This document shows positions 35,977-44,678 of a stretch of 64,000 bases of DNA, piece by piece. Position 1 is the stretch's first letter. Each line of letters begins with the position of its first letter. The translations under genes were made by a program, and so were the position numbers. The notes under the pieces are model-generated. The model did no database searches, was not told the DNA's origin, and saw nothing but the letters and a program-made list of their open reading frames with translations. Origin of the DNA: Lachnospiraceae bacterium RM5 (lineage in GTDB: Bacteria > Bacillota > Clostridia > Lachnospirales > Lachnospiraceae); the NCBI GenBank assembly GCA_900110975.1, contig FOFK01000011.1, positions 1-64,000 on the forward strand, read 5' to 3'.

Positions 35977-36684
35977 ATGAATGATTTAGTTTTGACAGTA
36001 TGTGACGATGATAAATATATACATGAACAAGTTGAAGAATTAATTAAGGAATACACGGAAAAATCTGGTCTTAAAATAATAATTGAACATTATTATGATG
36101 GTGAATCTTTATTATCAGCAAATAAAAAAAATGATATTATTTTAATGGACATTGAAATGCCGGGAATGGATGGTATTGAGGTGTCAAAAAAAATAAACAA
36201 GAAATTTAGTAATGCTAATATTATAATACTTTCGGGTATAAAGGAACGTTTTAAAGAAGCATTCATAATAGGAGCTTTACGCTTTGTTACAAAGCCAATA
36301 GAAAAAGATGAATTTTTTGAAGCAATTGATAATGTATTAAAAAAATATTTTTTTGATAAAAAGATAATATTAAATATTGATGGAGTTAGTCAGGAATTTT
36401 ATCAAAGAGATATAGTGATGCTTGAAGCGGACAGGGATTATGTGCATGTATACTTTGAAAATAAAAAATTGCTAATAAGAAAAACTTTAAAGGCAATAGA
36501 AAGTGAACTTGATGATAGAATTTTTCTTTCAACACACAGAAGCTATATTATAAATATAATGCATTATTCAAATATAGATGAAAATAAAGTAATCATGAAA
36601 AATGGAATGAACGCATTGATATCGAGGAATAATAAGAAAATTTTAATGGAAAAATTTTATGATTATGAGATGAATGTTGTGTAG
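35977..36684 (+). CDS. LytTR-type response regulator
   Basis: 235 residues, AgrA/ComE/BlpR type. Receiver: acidic CDDDKY near residue 10, phospho-acceptor Asp58 in LMDIEMPGMDG, Lys in VTKPIEKDE. The LytTR DNA-binding domain (about 140-235) has EADRDYVHVYFENKKLLIRK and FLSTHRSYIIN. LytTR proteins bind paired direct repeats about two helical turns apart, matching the TCGTCG pairs in the five island promoters. GAAGG precedes the start. It is 8 bp before the kinase gene. Confidence 0.95.
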   Translation: MNDLVLTVCDDDKYIHEQVEELIKEYTEKSGLKIIIEHYYDGESLLSANKKNDIILMDIEMPGMDGIEVSKKINKKFSNANIIILSGIKERFKEAFIIGALRFVTKPIEKDEFFEAIDNVLKKYFFDKKIILNIDGVSQEFYQRDIVMLEADRDYVHVYFENKKLLIRKTLKAIESELDDRIFLSTHRSYIINIMHYSNIDENKVIMKNGMNALISRNNKKILMEKFYDYEMNVV

Positions 36685-36692
36685 GTGGATGA

Positions 36693-37973
36693 ATGGAAGT
36701 TTTTTTAAGGGAATTGGTTTTTGTTTTATCTATTATGGAATATGTGTGTTTCTTTAAATTCTTTTATAGAAGAAATATTAGAGAAACTAAAGAAAAAAAT
36801 ATAGCTTTGGTATTAATGGTTGTGTTAATGGCACTGGTTTATTTCTTGGCAAATAACTATGATAAATTATTATTGTTTTGTATAGTTTTTTCGTATGTTT
36901 TTGTTTACCTGCTGTTTGAAGTGACCTTTAAAAGGTCATTATTATTGTTCTTTCTGGCTTTTGGAATGGTATGTATATTAGAAACTTTGTCAGAATTTTT
37001 TATCAGATATCTGGGAATGAAAAATGATTTATATTATTCATTATTTTATCTGTCAGTTGATATAACAGTAATGTTTTTATATTACATAATTGTTGGTAGA
37101 AAAATTGATAAAGACGCGTTCATTTTGCCACCAAGATTAAATTTGATATATGGAATTGTAACCTATATTATGGTTGCGATGATATCATTTTATACTTACC
37201 TGATTTTAGATGTTAAAAAACATAAACAGAGTACAGTGGGGATAACACTTATCTTAGTTGGTGGAGTTACTATATTTATATTATCTTTGTGGCTTATATA
37301 TAATTACAACCTGATTCAAAGATATAAAATGGATAATATTGTTCTTGAAAAATTTAATGAACAGCAAAAAGACTATTTTAATAATCTTATTGAAAGAGAA
37401 AAGAATACAAGAAAATTCAGACATGATATCAATGCTCAATTAGTACAGTTATATGAATATGCTCAGAATGATGATATGAATAATATCAATCTTTTTTTGA
37501 AAGATATGATAAAAGAATTGTCAGACATAAAAAATTCAGGATATAACGTAGGTAATGAAATAGTAAATACAATGTTGAATTATTATTTATTACCTAAGAA
37601 AAATGAATTTGAAATTAATGTTAAAGGGTATATTGGAGAAGGGTTAAAAATTGGCAAAAGAGATTTGTGTATCGTCATTTCTAATCTGCTGAAAAATTCA
37701 GTTGAGGCTGTTGAAAAGATAACTGATGGAGAGAAAAAAATTGACTTTGAAATAAAATCAAAAGATACGCATGTATTTGTAAAAGTTATTAATTCGGTAA
37801 AAAATATTAAAGATATTAAAATAAACAATAATATGATTATGACGGATAAAAAAGACAAAGCGAATCATGGATTTGGTCTTTTTAATATTTCTAATGCTGT
37901 TAATAGAAATAATGGGATGATAAAGATGTATTGTAATAATAATTATGTTGTAACAGAGATATTTATATCTTAG
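36693..37973 (+). CDS. AgrC-like peptide-sensing histidine kinase
   Basis: 426 residues: six or seven membrane helices (about 1-210) forming the sensor, then a cytoplasmic coil and kinase. The phospho-acceptor is His244 in KFRHDINAQLVQL, and the N-box is CIVISNLLKNSVEAVE; HGFGLFNIS is the G-box. This is the HPK10/GHKL type used for peptide quorum sensing. No AgrB-like peptide-maturing enzyme is encoded nearby. Confidence 0.93.
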   Translation: MEVFLRELVFVLSIMEYVCFFKFFYRRNIRETKEKNIALVLMVVLMALVYFLANNYDKLLLFCIVFSYVFVYLLFEVTFKRSLLLFFLAFGMVCILETLSEFFIRYLGMKNDLYYSLFYLSVDITVMFLYYIIVGRKIDKDAFILPPRLNLIYGIVTYIMVAMISFYTYLILDVKKHKQSTVGITLILVGGVTIFILSLWLIYNYNLIQRYKMDNIVLEKFNEQQKDYFNNLIEREKNTRKFRHDINAQLVQLYEYAQNDDMNNINLFLKDMIKELSDIKNSGYNVGNEIVNTMLNYYLLPKKNEFEINVKGYIGEGLKIGKRDLCIVISNLLKNSVEAVEKITDGEKKIDFEIKSKDTHVFVKVINSVKNIKDIKINNNMIMTDKKDKANHGFGLFNISNAVNRNNGMIKMYCNNNYVVTEIFIS

Positions 37974-38000
37974 AAATAATCAAATGGAGGAGGGAAAACT

Positions 38001-38066
38001 ATGTATTTATGTTCATTACCAGTTGTTTGTTTTGCTTTACATGGATGGTTTAGATTTTTTAGATAA
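38001..38066 (+). CDS. Aromatic micropeptide 1 (21 aa), candidate signal
   Basis: Preceded by GGAGGAGGG, one of the strongest ribosome sites in the window. It starts MYLCSLPVVC and ends HGWFRFFR: two Cys, a hydrophobic half and a basic-aromatic end. No double-glycine leader and no AgrD pattern. It lies 27 bp after the kinase gene and before a terminator, so it is transcribed with the regulatory pair. Likely a signalling or regulatory peptide. Confidence 0.7.
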   Translation: MYLCSLPVVCFALHGWFRFFR

Positions 38067-38091
38067 TTTATAGAGAGGTAGGGTTTACATT

Positions 38092-38160
38092 ATGGGTAGC
38101 TATCATATATGGATAAATGGACCGCATAGATTTTGGAAATTTATTATTGGAATGTTTTAA
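38092..38160 (+). CDS. Aromatic micropeptide 2 (22 aa), candidate signal
   Basis: Preceded by GAGAGGTAGGG at a slightly long spacing. It starts MGSYHIWING and ends PHRFWKFIIGMF. Like micropeptide 1 it combines a His and a basic-aromatic cluster (HRFWKF against HGWFRFFR), so the two may be related. The stop is 4 bp before the terminator stem. Confidence 0.65.
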   Translation: MGSYHIWINGPHRFWKFIIGMF

Positions 38161-38164
38161 TTAA

Positions 38165-38214
38165 AAAAGGTGGCTGTATTATTAATAATACTGCCACCTT
38201 TTAAAAATTTTTTT
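38165..38214 (+). terminator. Terminator of the regulatory operon
   Basis: AAAAGGTGGC and GCCACCTTTT flank a second pairing (GTATTATT / AATAATAC), followed by a T-rich run. It marks the right end of the bacteriocin island and closes the regulator-kinase-micropeptide operon. Confidence 0.9.
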
Positions 38215-38222
38215 TATCGAAA

Positions 38223-39566
38223 TTATTTATCAGAATTTTTTTCGTTTAAGTTTTCTTTTGCTATAGCATTATCATACATTTCTTTTGTGATATAGCAGCC
38301 GAGACCCTGGAATTTGCACTGGTTTATAACACAGTCATGATTTTCAATCATAGCTGAAACCGGCTGGACCAAAGCGCCCCAGGAATCATCAAATTCCATT
38401 CTGAATCTTTTCCAGTCTGTAAACATTTTAACTGCACCTTTATCAGATTTTCCTTTTGAAAAAGCAAGTCTGAAGCCCATGCCTTTTTCTAATGTGATTT
38501 TGCCATCTTTATCTGGTTTTGGTAAATTACCGTCATTTTTGACAGGAATTAAAAAGTTTGCTTTTTTAATTTCTCTGAAAAGAAAATCGTAGTAAAGAGC
38601 AAATTTCTTTTTGCTTTCTTCTGTTTCAGCTTCGGAAAGCTGTCCGATTAAAAGAATAAATCTCATAACATCAGGGTTCATTACAGGAATGTTTTGCTTT
38701 GGAACATTCTTAAAATCCGGAGGTGCCACAAGCATCTGGTTATTGATTGCAACGTTATCGTAGACTACTTCAACACCGATTGCACCGTTAAAATAAAATA
38801 CTCCGCCAAGGAAATCTCTTATTGCAGTTTTATCTTCGTTGTTTGCAATTCTTCTGACTTCAAGATTTTCATTAGTATTATTCTCGTTATATTTCTTTAA
38901 ATAAGGTGTTGTAATAATGAGTATGTCCGGTGGTGAAATTGCAACTTTCTTATTAGGAAATTCCAATGTTTTTGAAAATAAATGTGGTTCGTCAGTTCTT
39001 TTATCAAAGACCACATATATTTCCTCGGAATTTAAAATTCTGTCACAAAGACAATGTGCCAGTTTATCAAGTTTTCCACGCCAGATTTTAGAATTTTCTT
39101 CAGATTGTAATTCTTTATTTTTTGTTACAAAGTAAATAAGAAGTCGCCATGCTTCAGCCATATCAGTCATACTCATTTTTTCTAAATCTTCATCGTTAAG
39201 AGTAAACTGTTTTTCTGATATGTAATAATCGCCGATTGCATTAACATAAGCTGCTTCTATATCTTTAATAAGAATATCGTCAGTAAATAAAACTGTTCCG
39301 ATTCTTAAGTTTAAATTTTTTCCATCTTTAACTCTGATTTTTACATTTGAATCTGTAACGATAAGTATTGGATTGTTTTGTATTTCTAAGGAAACTACGG
39401 TACTTTTTGTCTGCTTTTGTTTTATTTCATTAAAATTAAAAATATTAAATTCTGTACCTGTTTTAATAGTTCCTTTAACTTTTGCATTTACAAAAAGATC
39501 ATCAGAATCTTTAATTGTAGAAATCCCCATTACTGCACAAACAAATGATGATGTGTTATTTGCCAT
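38223..39566 (-). CDS. SseB-domain protein of unknown function
   Basis: 447 residues from ATG 39566 (GAGAAG lies just upstream; a TTG twelve bases earlier is less likely). The C-terminal third resembles SseB-type domains (ANFLIPVKND, MGFRLAFSKG, FTDWKRFRMEFDDSWGALVQ). The N-terminal part (about 1-130) looks like a beta-rich domain with repeated VKVKG/IKIRVKDGK segments. No signal peptide. Function unknown; it reads away from the esterase pair. Confidence 0.65.
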   Translation of the reverse strand: MANNTSSFVCAVMGISTIKDSDDLFVNAKVKGTIKTGTEFNIFNFNEIKQKQTKSTVVSLEIQNNPILIVTDSNVKIRVKDGKNLNLRIGTVLFTDDILIKDIEAAYVNAIGDYYISEKQFTLNDEDLEKMSMTDMAEAWRLLIYFVTKNKELQSEENSKIWRGKLDKLAHCLCDRILNSEEIYVVFDKRTDEPHLFSKTLEFPNKKVAISPPDILIITTPYLKKYNENNTNENLEVRRIANNEDKTAIRDFLGGVFYFNGAIGVEVVYDNVAINNQMLVAPPDFKNVPKQNIPVMNPDVMRFILLIGQLSEAETEESKKKFALYYDFLFREIKKANFLIPVKNDGNLPKPDKDGKITLEKGMGFRLAFSKGKSDKGAVKMFTDWKRFRMEFDDSWGALVQPVSAMIENHDCVINQCKFQGLGCYITKEMYDNAIAKENLNEKNSDK

Positions 39567-39717
39567 TTTTCTTCTCAACTTTCTTGTATATATTTTGTGT
39601 TTTTCAACAATATTATTATCAATTATATCGTAATAAATTACAAGTTAATATTGAATTTATTGCTAAACTTAAATATAATGTAGATTGAGTGGGTTTTTAC
39701 TTATTATGGAGAAAATT

Positions 39718-40569
39718 ATGAAGTTTATAAAAAATATGTCTAAAAAGCATATTATTATTTTTCTTATAACTATATGTTTAGTTGCCGGACTAATAGCTAT
39801 GGTTGTGGCTGTAAATAAAAATAATAATATAAATAAGGATAATGTAAAGGTTTTATCTGTCAGGGAAACGAAGACTAATAAAGAGAAAAATTTATCCACA
39901 GAGAAAAAGACTAAAGACACTGAGGAAACAACTTTGGAAAAAGAAAGTGAGACCGTACCTGAAAAAGAGTCAGTGACTGAAAAAACTGATGATAGTAAAG
40001 AAACGGTTCAGATAAAAGAAACTGAGAGTGTTAAAGAAAATGAAACAGAACATGCTACAGTTTCAGAAAGTGGAACAATATCTGCAAGAGAGTATTATGA
40101 GCAGAATTCCACTGTAGTGGATGTGGTGGACGCAAAAGAATCTACATCGGTTCCTACTGAGGAAGAAGCAGAAAAACTTTTAAGGGACAGAGGATTTGTG
40201 GATTTTCCAATCACCGTTGAATATGATATGAATGGTACATATCTTGGTGATGAATTATCTGAGGAAAAGGCAGATAAATCAGGAAAATATCCTATATATG
40301 AAACATATTTTGTGACTGATAATGATGATTTATGGTCAGTGTTTGTAATAAATGGAAAAATATTTGCAAATCCCGCAACATTTAATGTGGATGCCGATTT
40401 ACCGGCACAGATTCTTTATTCAGAAACAGAAGAACTTACCAGTTATGACGAAGTAAGTGGTGAGTTTTATGTTACAATACCTAAAGAGTCAGCAGTGATT
40501 CTTAAGGTAATAGAAACTATTAATGCAGAAAACTTAAACAAGTTAACCAAAGAGGAGGTAACAGGTTAA
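39718..40569 (+). CDS. Membrane-anchored protein with charged linker
   Basis: 283 residues from ATG 39718, chosen because GGAG lies about seven bases upstream; the frame is open from a TTG at 39685. A signal-anchor helix (about 11-31), a long Lys/Glu/Thr/Ser linker (about 38-125) that could span the wall, and a folded C-terminal domain of about 150 residues (FVDFPITVEYDMNGTYLGDE, YFVTDNDDLWSVFVINGKIF). Family unknown. Its stop overlaps the esterase start by one base, so they are coupled and may work together at the surface. Confidence 0.7.
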   Translation: MKFIKNMSKKHIIIFLITICLVAGLIAMVVAVNKNNNINKDNVKVLSVRETKTNKEKNLSTEKKTKDTEETTLEKESETVPEKESVTEKTDDSKETVQIKETESVKENETEHATVSESGTISAREYYEQNSTVVDVVDAKESTSVPTEEEAEKLLRDRGFVDFPITVEYDMNGTYLGDELSEEKADKSGKYPIYETYFVTDNDDLWSVFVINGKIFANPATFNVDADLPAQILYSETEELTSYDEVSGEFYVTIPKESAVILKVIETINAENLNKLTKEEVTG

Positions 40570-41627
40570 TGAAAAAGAAATTAACAAAAGCGTTAGTATT
40601 AGGAGCAATGCTTTCGCTCACAATGCAGAGTGTTTCAGCTTTAGCTGTAACAGAGCCTAATATTGTAAATGATGATCCAATGATTGTTGTTTCACTTGGA
40701 GATTCATACTCATCAGGTGAAGGTATTGAAACATTCTACGGACAGGAAAAATCACTTGCAAACAAGGTATATGATCAGGACTGGATAGCTCATAGATCTA
40801 CAAAGGGCTGGCCTGCACTTATACAGGTACCTGGAGTTAGTGGAACAATGAGTAATTACAAAACTAGTTCATCTTCTAACGCAAGCTGTCAGTGGTATTT
40901 TGCTGCTGCATCAGGAGCAGTTACAAGCAATGTAACTACAACAAAGCAGTCAAAATATATTAATAAGCGTCAGGGAAATATTTTCAAACATACTGATTAT
41001 AAATACACAGCATATCTTCCAAAACAGCTTGATGTATTTAACAACATTAACGGTGGCGTTGATTATGTAACAATGACAATCGGTGGAAATGATGTTGGAT
41101 TTGCTGATATTATTACAGAATGTGCAACAGGAAGTACATATCTTGGAACAAGTAATTTGAATAAAAAATTAAATAAGATCTGGGATAACATGGATAATAC
41201 AAAAGCTGATATTAAAAATGTATATGAACAGGTAGAAAATAAGGCAGGATATGATGCAGCAATCGTTGTTGCCGGATATCCAAAACTTCTTGATAAAGAA
41301 GGAAAAGGCTGGCTTATCAGTGAAGAAGAAGCAACAACAGTTAATGCAAATGTAGTTCTCTTTAATGATGTTATTGAAGGACTTGTTAATGAATGTGCAG
41401 ACGAAGGAATGAACATTTATTTCGTAGATGTTGAAGATGCATTTGACAATCATGAAGCATATTCTGATGATGCATGGATTAATAAGATTATCTTTGGTGC
41501 AAAATCTGAAGATTTAGACAGAACAACAATAGCAAGTGCCTACTCAATGCATCCAAATGCGACAGGTGCAGTAGCATATGCAAATTGTGTAAATTCAAAG
41601 ATTGCAGAAATAGAAAATAATAAGTAA
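40569..41627 (+). CDS. Secreted SGNH/GDSL-type esterase
   Basis: 352 residues with a signal peptide (about 1-27, cut near SALAV). SGNH blocks: VVSLGDSYSSGEGIE (nucleophile Ser), MTIGGNDVGFAD (Gly and Asn), and SMHPNATGAVAYA (His), as in the extracellular esterase/lipase branch. It should hydrolyse ester bonds on polysaccharide, lipid or plant material outside the cell. AGGAGGT precedes the start. Confidence 0.9.
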   Translation: MKKKLTKALVLGAMLSLTMQSVSALAVTEPNIVNDDPMIVVSLGDSYSSGEGIETFYGQEKSLANKVYDQDWIAHRSTKGWPALIQVPGVSGTMSNYKTSSSSNASCQWYFAAASGAVTSNVTTTKQSKYINKRQGNIFKHTDYKYTAYLPKQLDVFNNINGGVDYVTMTIGGNDVGFADIITECATGSTYLGTSNLNKKLNKIWDNMDNTKADIKNVYEQVENKAGYDAAIVVAGYPKLLDKEGKGWLISEEEATTVNANVVLFNDVIEGLVNECADEGMNIYFVDVEDAFDNHEAYSDDAWINKIIFGAKSEDLDRTTIASAYSMHPNATGAVAYANCVNSKIAEIENNK

Positions 41628-41655
41628 GATATAATAATATTATATTGGACAAAAG

Positions 41656-41771
41656 GTTCACATCCTTAATGGGTGTGAACACTTTGTTCAAAGAACGGCT
41701 TGAAATATATTAAATATAATTCAATACGTTTTTTGAACAGAGTGTTAATGGTGTCTGCACCATTACATTTT
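41656..41771 (+). promoter_or_regulatory. Branched hairpin region between esterase and metG
   Basis: Three nested or adjacent stems: GTTCACATCC / GGGTGTGAAC at 41656-41680, a 15-bp pairing of 41678-41692 with 41732-41746, and TAATGGTG / CACCATTA at 41746-41765 followed by a short T run that could act as the esterase terminator. It lies 50 bp before metG. No T-box AGGGTGG-type sequence is visible. It may be a terminator complex, a palindromic repeat or a leader RNA. Confidence 0.5.
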
Positions 41772-41820
41772 TAAAATATATTATTATGAATTTATAAATA
41801 AATATTTATTGGAGGCATAT

Positions 41821-43767
41821 ATGTGCAATTGTAAAAACAAACCATATTATATAACAACAGCCATTGCTTATACTTCGGGAAAACCTCATATTGGAAATAC
41901 ATATGAGATTGTTTTAGCTGACAGTATTGCAAGATTTAAGAGACAGCAGGGATATGATGTAAGATTCCAGACCGGAACAGATGAACATGGACAAAAGATT
42001 GAATTAAAGGCAAATGAAGCAGGAATCACACCTAAGGAATTTGTTGATGATGTTTCTGGTCAGATAAAAAACATCTGGGATCTTATGAATACATCTTATG
42101 ATAAATTTATCAGAACAACTGATGCTGATCATGAAAAACAGGTTCAGAAGATCTTTAAGAAATTATATGACCAGGGTGATATTTACAAGGGATATTATGA
42201 AGGTCTTTATTGTACACCTTGTGAATCTTTCTTTACAGAATCTCAGCTTGTGGATGGAAAATGTCCTGACTGTGGAAGAGAAGTAACAAGAGCAAAAGAA
42301 GAAGCATATTTCTTAAAGCTTTCGAAATATTCAGACAGACTTATTGAACATATAAATACACATCCTGAATTTATTCAGCCGGAATCAAGAAAAAATGAAA
42401 TGATGAACAATTTCATTCTTGCAGGACTTCAGGATCTTTGTGTATCAAGAACATCATTTAAATGGGGAATTCCTGTAGACTTTGATGGCAATCATGTAGT
42501 ATATGTATGGATTGATGCATTATCAAACTATATCACAGGACTTGGATATGATGTTGATGGAAATAATGATGAACTCTTTAATAAGTACTGGCCTGCATCG
42601 CTTCATCTTATTGGAAAAGATATTTTAAGATTCCATACTATTTACTGGCCTATCATGCTTATGGCACTTGGCGTAGAACTTCCAAAACAGATTTTTGGAC
42701 ATCCATGGCTTCTTATGAATGATGGAAAGATGAGTAAGTCAAAAGGAAATGTTATTTACGCAGATGACCTTGTTGAAGTATTTGGCGTTGATGCCATAAG
42801 ATACTTTGTATTGCATGAAATACCTTTTGAAAATGATGGTATTTTATCATGGGATCTTGTTACTGAAAGAGTAAATTCAGATCTTGCAAATACTCTTGGA
42901 AATCTTGTAAATCGTACAATTTCAATGTCAAACAAATACTTTGGTGGTGTTGTTAATAACACAGGCATCACAGAAGAAGTTGATGAAGACCTTAAAAATG
43001 TTGTAATGTCAACATATACTAAGATGTCAGAAAAGATGGATAAGTTAAAAGTTGCAGATGCAATTACTGAATTATTTAATATGTTCAAACGTTGCAACAA
43101 ATATATTGATGAGACAACACCTTGGATTTTAGCTAAGGAAGAAGAAACTAAGAAGAGACTTGAAACAGTTTTATATAACCTTGTTGAAGCTATTACTATT
43201 GGTGCATCTCTCTTAAAACCATTCATGCCTGAAACATCAAAGAATATTCTTGAGCAGTTAAATGCTACAGAGAGAAGTGTTGATGATTTAGATGAATTTG
43301 GAAAATACCCTTCAGGAAATAAGGTTACAGATTCGCCAAAGATTTTATTTGCAAGAATGGATGTAGAAGAAGTACTTGCAAAAGCAGAAGAATTTAAGAA
43401 GAAAAATTCTCCTGTGCAGTATCCTGAAGTTGAGTTGAAAGATGAAATTACAATAGATGATTTTGATAAAGTCCAGCTCCGTGTTGGTGAAGTAATTAAG
43501 TGTGAGAAAGTTAAGAAAGCAAAGAAATTACTTGTTTCACAGATTCGCATAGGTGATGAAGTAAGACAGATAGTTTCCGGAATTTCAATGTATTATTCAC
43601 CGGAAGAAATGGTTGGGAAAAAGGTTTGTGTTGTTACAAACTTAAAACCTGTAAAACTTTGTGGAATAGAATCTCAGGGAATGATTCTTGCAGCATCAGA
43701 TGATAAAGATAATTTATCAGTTCTTACTGTTGATAAAGATATTATCTCTGGTTCAGAGATTTGCTAG
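41821..43767 (+). CDS. metG: Methionyl-tRNA synthetase
   Basis: 648 residues from ATG 41821, five bases after GGAGG; the upstream TTG is part of that ribosome site. Class I catalytic core with the HIGH motif as HIGN (SGKPHIGNTYE) and KMSKS (DGKMSKSKG). One zinc knuckle, YCTPCESFF and CPDCGRE. The C-terminal 110 residues form a tRNA-binding OB domain (DFDKVQLRVGEVIKCEKVKK, GMILAASD). It charges tRNA-Met. Length and domains are normal. Confidence 0.97.
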   Translation: MCNCKNKPYYITTAIAYTSGKPHIGNTYEIVLADSIARFKRQQGYDVRFQTGTDEHGQKIELKANEAGITPKEFVDDVSGQIKNIWDLMNTSYDKFIRTTDADHEKQVQKIFKKLYDQGDIYKGYYEGLYCTPCESFFTESQLVDGKCPDCGREVTRAKEEAYFLKLSKYSDRLIEHINTHPEFIQPESRKNEMMNNFILAGLQDLCVSRTSFKWGIPVDFDGNHVVYVWIDALSNYITGLGYDVDGNNDELFNKYWPASLHLIGKDILRFHTIYWPIMLMALGVELPKQIFGHPWLLMNDGKMSKSKGNVIYADDLVEVFGVDAIRYFVLHEIPFENDGILSWDLVTERVNSDLANTLGNLVNRTISMSNKYFGGVVNNTGITEEVDEDLKNVVMSTYTKMSEKMDKLKVADAITELFNMFKRCNKYIDETTPWILAKEEETKKRLETVLYNLVEAITIGASLLKPFMPETSKNILEQLNATERSVDDLDEFGKYPSGNKVTDSPKILFARMDVEEVLAKAEEFKKKNSPVQYPEVELKDEITIDDFDKVQLRVGEVIKCEKVKKAKKLLVSQIRIGDEVRQIVSGISMYYSPEEMVGKKVCVVTNLKPVKLCGIESQGMILAASDDKDNLSVLTVDKDIISGSEIC

Positions 43768-43786
43768 GAAATAATTTTAGACAAAG

Positions 43787-43833
43787 ATCGTATTTAAGAG
43801 TTATCTTTTAGATGCGGTTTTTGTTTTTGTTAG
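43787..43833 (+). terminator. Weak terminator after metG
   Basis: CGTATTT pairs with AGATGCG with two G-U pairs, followed by GTTTTTGTTTTT. Confidence 0.5.
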
Positions 43834-43846
43834 TAGGAATAAAAAA

Positions 43847-44617
43847 ATGATTTTTGAAACACATGTGCATTTTGATGATGAGGCTTTTGATGAAGACAGG
43901 GATGAAATTATCTCATCATTAAAAGAAAATAATATTGATAAAATTGTAAATGTGGGTGCATCTATGCAGTCTACAAGAAGTTCTTATGAACTTATAAATA
44001 AATTTAAAGATTTCTATATGGCAGCAGGAGTTCATCCAAATGAAGTCCTTGATTTAACTGAAAAAGATATGGATGAATTAAGGGAAATTTCAAAGCATGA
44101 AAAGGTAGTTGCAATCGGTGAAATTGGCCTTGAATATCATTATTTAGAGCCAGACAAAGAAATTCAGAAAAAATGGTTTTTAAGACAGCTTGATCTTGCT
44201 GTGGAACTTAATCTTCCTGTTATCATTCATAGCAGAGATGCTGCCCTGGAAACTTTTGAAATAATGAAAGCATATCATGGGAAAATCAAAGGTGCTATAA
44301 TACATTGTTATTCATACAGTAAGGAACTTGCAAGAGAATATATTAATATGGGATATTTAATTGGAGTTGGCGGCGTTGTAACTTTTAAAAATGCAAAGAA
44401 ACTTGTGGAAACTGTAGAAGAAATTCCAATTGAAAACATTGTTGTTGAAACAGATGCACCGTATATGAGCCCTGAACCTTTAAGAGGCAGAAGAAATTCT
44501 TCATTAAATTTAAAATATATAATTAAAAAGATTGCGGAATTAAAAGGATTATCTGAAGAAGAAGTTGAAAATAAAACTTATGAAAACGCCATGAAGTTTT
44601 TTGATATAAAGGCTTGA
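43847..44617 (+). CDS. tatD: TatD-family metal-dependent DNase
   Basis: 256 residues, normal length. Metal ligands are visible in FETHVHFDDE, GEIGLEYHY, IIHSRDA, GAIIHCYSY and VVETDAPYMSP. These TIM-barrel enzymes have 3'-5' exonuclease or DNase activity and are often encoded between metG and rsmA in Firmicutes, as here. The symbol is used loosely for the family. Confidence 0.93.
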   Translation: MIFETHVHFDDEAFDEDRDEIISSLKENNIDKIVNVGASMQSTRSSYELINKFKDFYMAAGVHPNEVLDLTEKDMDELREISKHEKVVAIGEIGLEYHYLEPDKEIQKKWFLRQLDLAVELNLPVIIHSRDAALETFEIMKAYHGKIKGAIIHCYSYSKELAREYINMGYLIGVGGVVTFKNAKKLVETVEEIPIENIVVETDAPYMSPEPLRGRRNSSLNLKYIIKKIAELKGLSEEEVENKTYENAMKFFDIKA

Positions 44618-44678
44618 TGAAATAGAATGCTGATATAAGATACAGGCATGAGATAGAAAGATAGATAGGAGATTTGGA

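Noticed and set aside
38001-38160. AgrD-type cyclic peptide precursor
   Set aside because: The peptides lack the AgrD amphipathic helix and acidic tail around a conserved Cys, and no AgrB gene is present.
41656-41771. T-box riboswitch for metG
   Set aside because: No AGGGTGG-type antiterminator sequence and the region is too short for a stem I specifier structure.
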